Under the pieces are notes generated by a model. That model was given only the letters and a program-made list of their open reading frames with translations, did not search any database and had not been told where the DNA came from. The position numbers were made by a program, and so were the translations under genes. A DNA stretch of 64,000 nt from Cloeon dipterum (lineage: Eukaryota; Arthropoda; Insecta; Ephemeroptera; Baetidae), in the NCBI RefSeq assembly GCF_949628265.1, contig NC_088790.1, positions 8,498,545 through 8,562,544 of the forward strand, given 5' to 3'. Below, in pieces: positions 38,501 through 50,271 of this stretch. How positions within the stretch are numbered: position 1 is the first letter of the stretch; the number at the start of each line of letters is the position of its first letter.

Positions 38501-41500
38501 GCAAAATCCAGCAAGTGAAGTGTCCACGCCAATGCGCCTCCCAGCCCCCAGAACTATTTGATCATTTCAAGTCAATACATTCAACACCTTTTAGCTATGG
38601 CGGATATTGGGCAGCCAGTGATGGATCCCCCAAAATGCTTGAATCTCTCTAATTGAGTGAAAATTTGATATAGACCAAACAAAAACCTACCCTCTCAAGC
38701 TCATCCTGCAGCCAGTCAACAACCTGCACCCAGCGCCGCTTGATGTCTGTGTTAGTGGTCAGAAGGGAAGCCGCACTGCGGCACTTGTAGAACAGGTTCA
38801 CCATGAGCTTGATGCACTGGTAGGCTCGTTTCTGGTAGTTGCCCTTAGACCTGGTGATTGTCTCAAACAAGCCCTCCCGCTCTTCCGGCACGCCCTTGAG
38901 AGCATTGTGGATGCGGTGTGATTGCCATGAGTCCTCTATTAGCAGCACGTTCAGAAGCAGATCCATGTGATGGCGCAGCTCATGGCAGTAGGCAAACGCC
39001 ACCTGCCACAGCAGCTCTGTCAGCACTGTCCTTGAGAAATGAGGGTTTTCCCAGCAGCAGAACTGAAGCAGCTTGACTGTGTCCTCGCTTGGTGTGTTGT
39101 CCTCAATGAGCTTCTTCACGTAGCTGTTACAACATAGCAATGGATTTTATTTTATATGCCTCATAATCAACTAAATTTAAATTATCGTGGCTCGGCTCTA
39201 TCTAAAACAGATTCACAATTTTCTGCGATGATTACCAAAATTAGTTGGAGCCTTACCAATATTTATTATGTGATTAGATTCAATTTAATTTCTCCAAAAA
39301 AGGTAAAATAGGAGAAATAAAAATTTTGAGTTGAATGAGGATTGCTTTAACAAATACTGAGGGAAAAAATTATATCTATCATTTTCAAACATGTTCTTTA
39401 AATGGTCTAGCATTTTCACAAATCACGAAAGTGAATACGCATGATAATTTTGTTTATTACCTCGTCCGGCCGTACAAAAGTTCAGCAACTGGGCTCTGAA
39501 TTGGCATCAGATAATCCGGGCACTGGGGTTCATAATATGGGTTTGGCAACACAGGCAAGTTCTGCAATTGAAATTGTTAGACTACGCGGCAAGTCAATCA
39601 ACCCAAAATTACTTGTTGTGCAGTCGAGCACTTAGAGGAAACATCACAGCAGCGAACAAGTAATGACACCACCTGGTGCAATTTTGTCAACTCGGGGTAC
39701 TGGTACTTTATGGCGGGCCCAGGCCCTTCGTCAACGGCCACGCACATGAAGAGGTACGGGACATTTAACTGCAAGGTCAGATTTAAATAACAAATACTTC
39801 ATCACACCAAAAAAACACCCACCTTCAGAAGCTGTGCCCTCTCCACCAATCCCTGCATGGCGTAGTTGTGGAACAGCGAAAAGTAGTGCGGCAGCTGGCG
39901 TCCGTGGTCAGCGATTTCTCTGTGCAGCAGAAGCAGCACAGCGTGCAGAAGGTGGTCGCTCAGGGTTGCACTGGGGTCTACGAGGCCCGCTGTTGCTGTA
40001 ACAATTGTATTTATCATGGAGAATATTCGCACGATGGAAAATCCTTACTGGCACTGGTGATCAGAGGGGAAGGGCACGGTCCATCCTGGTTGGAGCAGTG
40101 AGCCAGTACCACAATGATTTTGATAAATGCAGACCGGACCTCTGGACTAGGACAGCTCAGCAAGTACTCAGAGAATCTGATGAAGAAATAAGCCCATAGT
40201 ACAAAATGTTACTTTTAATCATTATATTCTTACCTGATGGGGTTATTAAAGAGCACGTTGTGCGCAAACCAATGCCGCACCCTCTTGGAGTAGCGAAGAT
40301 GGGCCCACGTTGCGTCATACCAGTCCATCGCAGGGCCTCGCAGCGTTTTCTTTGTGTGAAAGCCTGTGTGGAACAAAAAGCGGGCAGCCAGCTGCACACT
40401 AAGCAGACTTAACTCTTCATTCTCGGGGGACTGAAAGAAAGAGATGAATTCTAGTTAACAAATACGCAAAATTTTAACAGCTTGTTACCATTTGATCGTT
40501 CATATTAGGGGGAGGACTGTTGCAGGTGATCAACTTCCGCATGAATTGGAAGTATTCCGTGCAGAACTGGTTGCGGTTATGCATGAACTGGATATTCTGG
40601 CGACGAACACTTCGTTCAATGGCTTGAGGCATTTTCAGCATGCCCATTTTGGTATCTACTCAAAAGGAAAAATCAGTATTTAGAGTAAAGACGAAAATCG
40701 CATCCTAATGCACTTACACAAAGAGAGTTCATTGATACTACGAGTAATGTTGTCCACTTCAACATCCAGCCTTGTGTAAAAAAGCATATAAGCATTCCAC
40801 CAACGCTTCTGCCGGCGGTAACTCATCCTCTTCAGCATGTGATCAAACACCTCGCCCATGTACTCTCCGCCAAAGCACTGGGACTTCATCTCTTCTGGGT
40901 CATCCATTTTGCACTCAGTGACGTCACCGTCATCGAATTTGTACCACTTGGAAGAACCATCGGGTTGCCTGACACAAACAAATGTTGAGCATTGTCCACA
41001 CAGTGGCAGTATCTAATTAAAACTACCTATGAAGAATGTATGAATAGTAGTGGCCTCCGCTGGCCTGACCAGAATGGACCACAATGCCTGAGAGTTGGTA
41101 TTTGGTGCAAACTTCCTTGGGCTGACTGCTATCACCGGGCGGGTAGTCGCACTCAATGACTTCACCCTCGAGTTTGGCCAACCCGCTTACTGCAGAAAAG
41201 TAGGATTTGAAATTATATGCCTATTTTATTTCTGATAGTTTACCAGTGTAAGGTTCCATGTCCAGGTCTCTTGGGAATTCAAAATAATCATTAAATTTGA
41301 TGGCACAAACTCTCTCATAGTCGTATTCAAATCGCTTCAGCTGGATTGCCAAGATGGGTGGAAGTTTCTTCACGCACAGTCTTTTAACAGTCACCACCTA
41401 TTGGTGTAATAATATTTATAGATTGTCCATAAGATAATTAATTAATCAATCTCTCTTACCTTCGCATTACACTTTTCACAGTGGTATGCGTCGGCGCCTT

Positions 41501-41990
41501 CCAATAACTCTCCTTTGACGTACTGCTCCAAAGAGTCAACCAAGTTGCTGTGATTGCGGATGTCAACTGAGATCACACTAAATGGCTCTTCTTTCGAGTA
41601 GCGATGCGGGCAGCCCTTGCAGATCTTCTGGTCAGAGAAAGAGCCACCTAGGACCTTGCTCATCACTTGCTCCTGCCGCAGGGCTTTGAAGGCTTCGTCC
41701 AAGCTCTCCACTAGACTCATGAAGAACTCAACGGCATCTTGCTGCTCTCTCAGATTTACTGGCTCGCCTTGCAGTCTAGACAGTTAAAAATGAGATAAAA
41801 TGTAATTCAAAATTCGTCCAAGGTATTACTTGAAATGTTTCCACAGTCCTCTGGGAACGTAGAACTGAAGTTTGCTGTAAGCCAGGTGTCCAAATATAGC
41901 CTGCACCTGCTTCAAGATGCTCACATTGTATTCCTTGCGGGACTCTTCAAGGTCACCTCTGTCTGTGTCATTTTCAGCCTCCAAACAACC
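35559..41990 (-). CDS. faf: faf coding exons 23-37 (3' half, with the His box)
   Basis: Exons, high to low: 41990-41830, 41775-41460, 41397-41244, 41189-41027, 40968-40718, 40655-40489, 40430-40234, 40176-40049, 39995-39823, 39768-39613, 39561-39461, 39123-38691, 37031-36888, 36262-35925, 35730-35559. Exon 26 carries the catalytic His. The exon at 37031 continues the conserved [16 protein letters not shown] segment. The last two exons are less conserved and were placed by phase, splice sites and the stop TGA at 35561-35559. Confidence 0.88.
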
Positions 41991-44900
41991 CTGTTAAAAA
42001 ATTAGTGTGCATAAGTTAAATGAAAACAGCCAATGCATTACAGGTGCATAAAATGACAATTGTAATTGGGAAAGAGAAAAACCACTCACCTCTCCTTCAA
42101 TTCGGTCCTCTCCGCTGAAATCTTCATTGATGTCTGTTGCAGCGCCTTCCGCCGCCAAGAGGCCGACTCTGATGCTCTCCACCATGTACAGTTGTTGCAG
42201 AACAGAATTCATGTAACACGTTGCACCAGCGTTTTTCAGTCCAACAAAACCGTGTGTCGGTCTAGGGCCCACAGGGGGCATGTAGTCCCATTCAGTCAAA
42301 GATAATTCGCGGTCTAAGGAGAACACATAGCATTACCCACTGAATTTGTTTTTGGAAAGCGGCTAGTTACCAGAATAGAACATGTCGGTGATCATGTTGA
42401 CCAGCAATTTCATATTGGGAACACAGCCAACGCAAAGGGACACTAAAAGTTCAAAAGCTGCGGTCACTGTTGACGATGACTGGCAAACAGGTACTGCCGT
42501 TTCCATTGGTAGATCTCCAGTGCGCCAAAGCTGAGCCATCAAGTGCGACGCGGGAAAGACAAAGTCTTCCACTATGTCCTGTTAGCAGATTTTAATTTAC
42601 GAAATTTATAATAATATCAATATATCTAGTGGCTACCTTGATTAAGTTGCCACTTTTGCAGCCAAGGTCGTGCTTCTTGTCAGGCTTGACAAATGCAAAG
42701 AGTTCTCTTGCCAAACCCAAGTGGCCTTCTAATACTGCATCGTCAAACTTTGTGTCACCACTCTCTTTCACATTTTCCCTGACTTGCTTCAGCCAAACTA
42801 TCTCGTTATTGAGCAAAGTCTCGGCGGTGGGAAGAGGGCAATTTGATACAAAAGCAGAGTTGAGAAGACGGCAGAGAAGCTATTGAATATGGTAAACATG
42901 GACCATTAAAAAGCAAATAATGTATGAAAGGGAAAACTAACCTGGAAGTACTCGTGAGATTGATCGGCATGTTCCAGCACTGATGTGTTCAGTACAGTGA
43001 AAAGCAGCGTGATGCAAAACTGAAGTGGTTGTTGATTGCCAGTGCACCATGTGGAAATCAATAGGAATTGTTCACTAGCGGCCACTCTGATGGCTCTGCT
43101 TGGGCACAAGAGCAGCAGATCAATGATGAAAGTATGCCAGTTCTTATCTCTGATGAGCACTTCAATGCAGTGTGGGTGAAGCATAAGTTCCACAGTAAGC
43201 GTCTCCAAAGCTTCACGGCAGACTAAAATTTAATAAATTAAATTACAGGCACGCTAGAAATTCAAACAATTTTACCCATGTAGTCATCGAAGCCGACAAG
43301 TTGAACATCAAACTGCTTAGGGATTGACGATATCTCAATTTGCTTGGCGTGCAGTTGTTCAAGCGAGCCATGCACAAGCTGCAGATTTCCTGAACTGGCG
43401 GCCCAAGCCAGTCGCATAGTTGCTTTGATGGAGGTAATGTCAGGCAAGAGCCATAGAGCTCCCTGAGCAAAGTGAGGAAGGGTCCACAATGCATTGCCCA
43501 CTTCTGTGCCTTGCAACATCTGTTAAAAACAATCAGCATATCAACTGTACTGTTGATTTCACAAATTGAAAGCACCACGCGAAAATTAACAGAAATATGT
43601 CGTTGATAGTATAAGCCAAACAATATATGGTTATATTATTTTGTGATTGCCACAAGCCGCACATACCTGTTGAGCGAGAGCCTGAGCAAGCTTGTTGGCC
43701 ACTTGTCGCATGGTGTATTCTGAACTCTGGTGAGGCACAGACTGCAGTGCGGCTCTCAGCACAGCGACCATTTTACTGCGCATGGAAGGGCCCGAGAGGT
43801 TGCCGATTGCAGGGGCGTCGCTCGCAGTTGGCGATGGCAACGACTGTGCAGAAATCCTGTTGTCATCCAGTACGTGGGCCATGACGTGTCCCACGATAGT
43901 CAAAATCATCTTGGCGATGCGCAGGACCTGCAGGTAGGCATGGCGCTTGGTGGCCAAGTCCGCAGTGCTTAGGAAGTTAGGGTCTTTCAGCATGTCAAGA
44001 AGAATCTGCGCTTTCTCAGAGCGAATGACAGCTACTTGGAACTCAAACGCTCGGTCTGACAGGGGATCTTGTGCTGGCATAATTAGAGAGTACATAACCT
44101 AAAAAATTTGGCGTCAGTAAATATGCTTTAAGATTAGTATCTGATTTACTTGAAGGTAGTACAGAACTTGCGATGGTGAAGATGAGAAAAAGAGGCTGTC
44201 CATTGTTGGTGGTGACTTTTCAGTGGTGGGGGAGGAGACCTCTCCATTCACTTCAGTTGGTGCTTGGCCATTCGAGGTGACTTTAAAAATCAGCTGCAGT
44301 TGCTGAATTGTGTGAGTATCAGCAGGCATCAATTGAAGGATGCTGCGGGCTGTTTCTCTCAGTGCAGAGTGGTCCAACGCAGAACCCAGGTCGGCCAGTT
44401 GGAAAAAGAACTGAGCGAACTGTTGCTGGATAGCCATAAGCTAGAATCACATTGAATAAATGCTCAAAGACAAAAGAAGATACTGCTGAGCAGGATCCTA
44501 CTAACACTTGCGTTAATGGTTTTATGAGCATGCATGTAAAAAATATTTTAAGATAGCAAGCTTGGGTATTACCACTCCTGGAAGTGTGCTCTCAGCCTCT
44601 GATGAAGCCCTAAATTCTGCATGGTGAGGAGAAGACGTGGATGAGTCTGAGCTCGTGTCTGGGCTGCTTGGCATATTTGAAGACTGTTGGCAGAGCTTGC
44701 CATTAAGCACCTGCGACAACTTTGTCAAGTATTTTGTCTCAGAGATTGACACGATGTATTACTGTTTTGTCTCTCAGCGGGACGTGAGACAGAAGTTTGC
44801 GGTCATCTGCTGTGTCAAGAAGTTCTCCATTGAGAAATAAGTCCAGCTTCACTGTAGTCGGTGAAGCTTTGATGCGTCTAAGGACCTGTCTACGCAAGGC

Positions 44901-47900
44901 TCCTAATGTGTCATTTCCATGCGTCGACACTTCTACGTCATCTATGGGTCTACCAGGGTTTGCAAAACGGACTAGCAATGCCAAATGTTTTCCACGGTAC
45001 GCTCTGCAAAGAAGAGATGTTAACAAATTAGAGACTTGCGCGTAGTGAGTGAGACGTTCCTAAAACCATTTGACTCAATCTCAATAAATATACAGCTACA
45101 GATTAAGTTATATCCAAAACATTTATATTTTCTCAACAATAAAACTAAGCCATCAATATGTCAAGAAAATAATGATTGATCATTGAAAATTTAATTAAGG
45201 AATTTGTAAGTTTTAAACAAAAACTAACCTTCTGAGTGGCAGGATTTTCCTATCGCCCAAGAAGTCACAATCACATTCAGACATGTACTCGTGAAGTACG
45301 TTCATGACCCGGCACAGCTTGTTGGCCTCTCCTAAAACCTCAGCCTTCCTAGATGTAGGAGAGCCAGGCACGCCCTTATTGCCAGAGTCCAAGTCTCGCC
45401 GGAGCAGCGAAACAGTGTCAAAATGAGCTCTGAGGCGGTCCATACATTCTGAAATGAAGTTCTCGTGGAAGCCGACAATGTTGGCCTGCAACTGGGGTCC
45501 GAGGTTTGTGTTCACCTCCTTCAGCAAGTTGATAGCTCTGTGAGCAATTTCTTCTCCGCCGTTTGTCACCACCTGAACACAGATTACTTTCTGAATAACG
45601 ATTCCCATCACAAAATTTAGTTCAAATAAATGCATAGTCTAACAATAAGACATGTTTGATACAAAAGCAAAGAAGCTGCATACCTTCCAGATGTAGTCAG
45701 TCCCAATCAGATCAACATCTTCCATCAGGAAATTCCTGCGCTTGGCTTTCAGCTTGCCCTCTCTAGTGTTAACAGCCTTAAAGAATCTCTCAAAACACCT
45801 CATGCCACTCTCCGTTAGCAGAGCAGGGTCCAGTTGAAGCACATTGTTCTCAAAGAATTGACGATTGAATGACGGATCCAAGTCAGGCTCGTCACCCATT
45901 AACTTTGAAAACCACTTGAAACAGGCCTCCCGGTCTGAAGGAAAAGCAGCATTCTCAGCCAAGGTCTGCCAAATCTGCTTAGCCTGATCCGCACACAACC
46001 ACAACTGTCCATCCTGAAAGCGGCAAAAATATTCCAATGACCCACCAGAGAGAATATAAGTGCAGCGGTTCAGGAGCGCGGTCCTTCCCTTTTGTTGCAA
46101 GTAAAAAATTGTCGGCGGTTTAAATTATAGTAAATTTGCATTATTGATTTATTTCAATGATCACCAATAACACAAAAAAAGTGAAGAAATTGTATATCAA
46201 CGTTCTTCGTTATTTCTACCCTCATCCCTATTTATAAAACTCTATTATTACCTTCAGTAGAAAACGTAAAAAGTTAAGTCTCTCTTGAATTTGCTGGGGG
46301 TGATTATACCGATCGTCTGGGAAATATTGGACTGGATCTAATATTGGATTGTCTGAAAACAGATTTTATTCAGCAAATATCATTTCCATGATGTTGAGAA
46401 CCTACCGACTAGAAGACCTCGAACGTAGTCCATATACGCTACCAAGTTATTAGTTACTAGGACTACTAAGCTATGCGTGTCTTGTAGTTTTTCTATCACT
46501 TCTTGCCGATGACTGGAAACATTGTGGCCCACGCCTGTTGTTCTTTGGGCATGTCCACCGTGATTGATGGCTGGCGGTGGCTCGTACAAGCAGCAAATTT
46601 CTCGAATTTGTTTTAAAGCTGGCAACACCCACTTAGCACTTTTCAGTTCGTCAACGCACTTGTCCAACCAGACTGCCTTCTGAGCATCCCTATCCTGCGG
46701 TTTAAACCAGTGAGAAGTGAGTCAATTTGAACAACCGTCAGCATTACCTGAGAGCAGCTATAATCTAAAATCTTGACATGGGCATTTAAAGCTTGGTCCA
46801 TGATTTCTGTAGGCACATCTTCAGAATGAGCCAAGTTCCAGAACAACATTAACACTTTGTGAGCCATGACGCCGCCCTTGTCATCCTCAGCCAGTCTACG
46901 AATCAGCTCCAGCAGCTTCTCCCTTTGTTTCTTGTTTGCGTTAGTCCACGAAGACTGACAGATAATAACATTAACTTTATATACCTTAAAAACTATCACA
47001 CATACCTGAAAGCACTCGAACAAGTGATCAAGTTGTTCAGGAGAAAAGTCCCAAGCCAATTTCGCCAAGAGATCATGCAAGTTTTTAACAATTGCTTCGT
47101 GTTTGCCAGCCTGAGCTGCCCAAATGTTGTCCAAATCTTCCAAAGTGAGGGCTTTCTCCTTGATGACGAATCTCAAGATTTTCTCAAGTTTCTCAACATA
47201 TTGTGGCTGATGCAATGAATCTCTCAAAACTATCTGTAGTACTTTGTGTTCTTTCAGCCATTTCTATATTAATAAACATTCCATAATGTTGGAGAAATGA
47301 TAGCTATTAAGCACTTACAGCCATCCTGTCAGCAGTAAGCCATTCTTCATCATCTGGACCCCGATGAGCATGAGGGTAGTAAGAAACACTTGTGATAACC
47401 TTATTAACTTCATTGAGAGCATTCATTTTGCCATTGAATGATGAAATTTGCAGCAGTCTATCATTGGATTCGTCAGTAGTGCAGAAATTGTTTACAAAGT
47501 TCACCATACCTGAGGATCATTTTAAGCCTAAATATCTCCAACTCCTTTAAGATCTCTTCCTGATGAGGGACCCTGGACACAAGACATTTGCAAGCCTTCA
47601 GAATAGCAGAAATCGCATCATTCTTAGCTTCCTTCTTAAGCTCATCATCTGTCAATTGGTCCAGTAAAGCAGGCACCACATGCTATAAGGAAAACAAATA
47701 ATTATCTCTTTCAAACATGAATAGATCGAATGAGTCATACCGTAATGGGCATGAAATATGTTGTGACAGTATGGACTGTGAGGAACTCGGAACAGAGACC
47801 AAAAGGGCGCAAAAGAGCATGAATCACAGGCACTGTTAATCCTTGTGCAGTCACGAATCGATCCAAGAGTGCTTGGAATCCTCCCAATTTGCCAAACCTA

Positions 47901-48771
47901 AAGGATTCAACATATTAAAAATTTCCATGGATTCTCACAATAAACATACTTGTTGATCAAGTCTGCAAGCCACCCCTTTGGTGCCCTCTGATCTGGCAAG
48001 GGCCGAGCAAACAACTCGTCATCTTGCAAGAGACTGCCTATTGGAATTGATTCTGACTGCCTGCCTCCATTGAATACATGGAATCTGTTATCATTATGCG
48101 ATAAGTTACACTATGGCTTGAAATAATTTGGGTAACCTTACTTGTTGTTTGGATTGAAAACAATGGCTAACAAATCTAGCAATGGGAACCAATCATGAGG
48201 TAATTTTAAAACGCACAGCTCCACAAGTCTCTCGCAATTTTGTTGAATGCAGTGGTGTATGTTGTATTTCCACGAGTTGACAGCCTCATCAGTTAAAATT
48301 TTAGTGAAGGAAATCGTGAGCCCTTCCCTGAAGAAGCGTTGGCATGCTTCCGATCTCACGTCAATGCCTACAAAGCGCATTATAATATATTGCGACCTAG
48401 TTGAGAGAGGTCAAACTATTGTACCTTTCTTGCAGAGGTCAATGGATGCCAAGAGTAAGCACTCCAGTTCTTGATCTGGCAGAACTGGCACCACCCAACG
48501 AGCACTGGACACCTTGTCCTCCAGCATAGCAAGTTTGGCGTGTGGGAAGGGTGGTTCTCCCATTTCGTCCTCCAGACTTTCACTGAAGCCAGGTTGAGGG
48601 TCCTGGAATAAGACGATCATCGACAATTCCAGGAAATTACTTTCGTAGAATACACGGTTGCGTTACCATGTTGATGTCGGAGTGAGTGGTGCTCTGATTG
48701 TCCGTGGGCATTTCGAGTTGCCCACCTCCACCACTCTGCTGTTGACCACCAACTCCTCTGGATATGGTCAT
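35559..48771 (-). CDS. faf: USP9X-type ubiquitin hydrolase, fat facets
   Basis: Very large cytoplasmic deubiquitinase of peptidase family C19. The model has 37 coding exons (listed in the next two entries) with consistent phases, total 7,998 nt, 2,665 residues; human USP9X is about 2,570. Residues 1-1570 form the helical-repeat N-terminal half. A ubiquitin-like stretch ([13 protein letters not shown] and following) lies near residue 980. The catalytic Cys box [16 protein letters not shown] puts the nucleophile at about C1606. A zinc ribbon is visible as CKGCPHRY and CEKC. The His box [13 protein letters not shown] puts the general base at about H1905. [20 protein letters not shown] and the long helical C-terminal region follow and match USP9X closely. 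The last exon is a Ser/Pro/Thr-rich, poorly conserved tail. Nothing indicates inactivation. Confidence 0.96.
38118..38136. repeat. Poly-G tract, 19 G
   Basis: An uninterrupted run of 19 G on the plus strand inside the 1.66-kb faf intron between exons 34 and 35. On the transcribed strand it reads poly-C. The exact length may be unreliable in an assembly. Confidence 0.85.
42090..48771 (-). CDS. faf: faf coding exons 1-22 (5' half, through the Cys box)
   Basis: Exons, high to low: 48771-48667, 48602-48425, 48367-48142, 48084-47950, 47897-47741, 47682-47510, 47457-47319, 47263-47006, 46954-46748, 46694-46406, 46352-46252, 46013-45684, 45572-45229, 45003-44763, 44710-44573, 44440-44150, 44098-43667, 43519-43276, 43222-42942, 42879-42637, 42578-42371, 42313-42090. 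All use GT-AG. Many introns are 51-62 bp. The ATG at 48771 gives [15 protein letters not shown], which resembles the USP9X N terminus. Confidence 0.9.
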
Positions 48772-49250
48772 GTGTAATTTTGCTTCTGTTATGTGAGGAA
48801 TTTAAAATTCTCCTCCACGTCTTTAACAGACATGCACTCTTTCTGTGTGTGCTAGCAGTCTTATCTTTTAATTTTCTTAACCACAATCCTCAATTGAAAA
48901 TCTCTCCAAGCATTATCTGAAAAGAAGAGAATTTCTGATTTGAGCCGCGATATTTGCGATTTCTTAAACTTTTTTGCAATTGTCAATAAAGGGGCAAGGA
49001 GGCGTGTTCGTCACACCAATCCGGCTAATTCTGGCGATAAATATGCAACCCAGAAAGCCGGAAGGACAATCAGTTGTGCGTGAACCGTTGCATGTATGTG
49101 AAAAATAGTTCCGTCTGCCGATGCTAATCTCCAAGCAAAATTAAAAACCAAAAATATTTACCTTGCGCGATTTCCGACCGCACAAAATGGCGACTACACG
49201 GTGTCGTATTTGTTTCTCACCGAATTTTCCGCGGCCGCGACCGCTTTTCA
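48667..49250 (-). other. faf: faf 5' UTR exons (predicted)
   Basis: On the minus strand a donor CAAG/GTAAAT ends a GC-rich exon at 49162, and a strong acceptor TTCTTTTCAG lies just before 48916. A spliced 5' UTR with the second exon 48916-48667 is therefore likely. The far end of the first exon is not determined. Confidence 0.5.
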
Positions 49251-50255
49251 TAGTTATCAAAAGAAATTCTCGTGCTCGAAAAATTGATTCACAGTTTGGA
49301 ACAAAATGCCGAGTCAGTTAGCCACACATGAATCACCAGATCGGTAAATTAAGCCAGACACTCACCAATAATTTGACTGTGTGAAGAAATCTTTTCGTTT
49401 GACGTCTGGAAATCACAATACTTGGGGCTTCCGTAAAGTTGTTTTACTAGTACAGTGTTTCAACGCGGCAATATGGATGCATCAATAACCAACACAGACA
49501 GTGGCGCTAGTGCTCTCGCTCCGCAGCAAGCGCAGCAGCCGATGGCAAAAACTTTACGAAAGCCCGTCGTTTACGTATTACTCGCCTATATTGGCCTGTC
49601 TCATTACTACGAGTATTAATTTCGCAGACAAGACATTGTTTATCTCCAGTGGCGAAGGCTTCAGATAACTCGAGAGGTATATAAAGTTAGATTCCTAACT
49701 AAGTAGTGTTTATACACTTTGCATCTGGCACGATTTCGACATTTAAAGTGCAACCCTTTTGTACACTTAAGATGGTGAATGGAGCGTATTATTGGACAAG
49801 TGGACATTTTAACCATTGATTGGCCGAAATGTAGTCACGTGACCGTAAGGGCCAATGACTGCCGAAAAAGTTGTCAACAAGGGTGGAGGTGTTCTAGCAG
49901 TGTTCTTCGGGACATTTAAATTTTAAAGGCAGAAGGATAATACAATAACACTCGTTTCCCTTGCGATAATTGCAGATTGGCGATCAGGGCTCGAATTTCA
50001 AAGATGTGTGGAGAGATGTAAGGAGTATATTCATCACCTACCCCAAGACAGGTGTTGATTTCAAACTAAAATCTTAAAGTTGGTTTTTACATCGATATCC
50101 GAATCACAAAGGTAATTTAAATGCGACACGGTAGCAAGATCTTTCGCTGATTTTTCAATAAAATTACTGTCACGTAAAAGAGTTTTGAATACTAACAATT
50201 TTTCAAGTTATAAACATTCTATAATATTGTCTCATTCCGTCCATCACTTTTGCAG
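49251..50255. promoter_or_regulatory. Head-to-head promoter region of faf and the LRR gene
   Basis: About 1 kb lies between the predicted 5' exon of faf (minus) and the second 5' exon of the LRR gene (plus). It includes a palindromic E-box and three CCAAT boxes at 49791-49856. A donor CAAAG/GTAATT at 50112 pairs plausibly with the acceptor TTTTGCAG before 50256, suggesting a non-coding first exon for the LRR gene. Confidence 0.5.
49791..49856. promoter_or_regulatory. E-box palindrome with three CCAAT boxes
   Basis: ATTGG at 49791-49795 and 49819-49823, the palindrome GTCACGTGAC at 49834-49843, and CCAAT at 49852-49856. The CCAAT elements are 28 and 33 bp apart, about three helical turns each. 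CCAAT is bound by NF-Y. GTCACGTGAC matches the best form of the bHLH-zip (USF/TFEB/MITF) site. Function is inferred. Confidence 0.5.
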
Positions 50256-50271
50256 ACAATTGGCGCATAAA

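Noticed and set aside
41991..42090. 99-nt faf intron after exon 22, considered a second read-through intron
   Set aside because: It is open almost throughout but has an in-frame TAA directly before the terminal CAG, so retention would truncate the protein.
44637..44840. Plus-strand frames across 43600-45050
   Set aside because: They are antisense to well-conserved faf exons.
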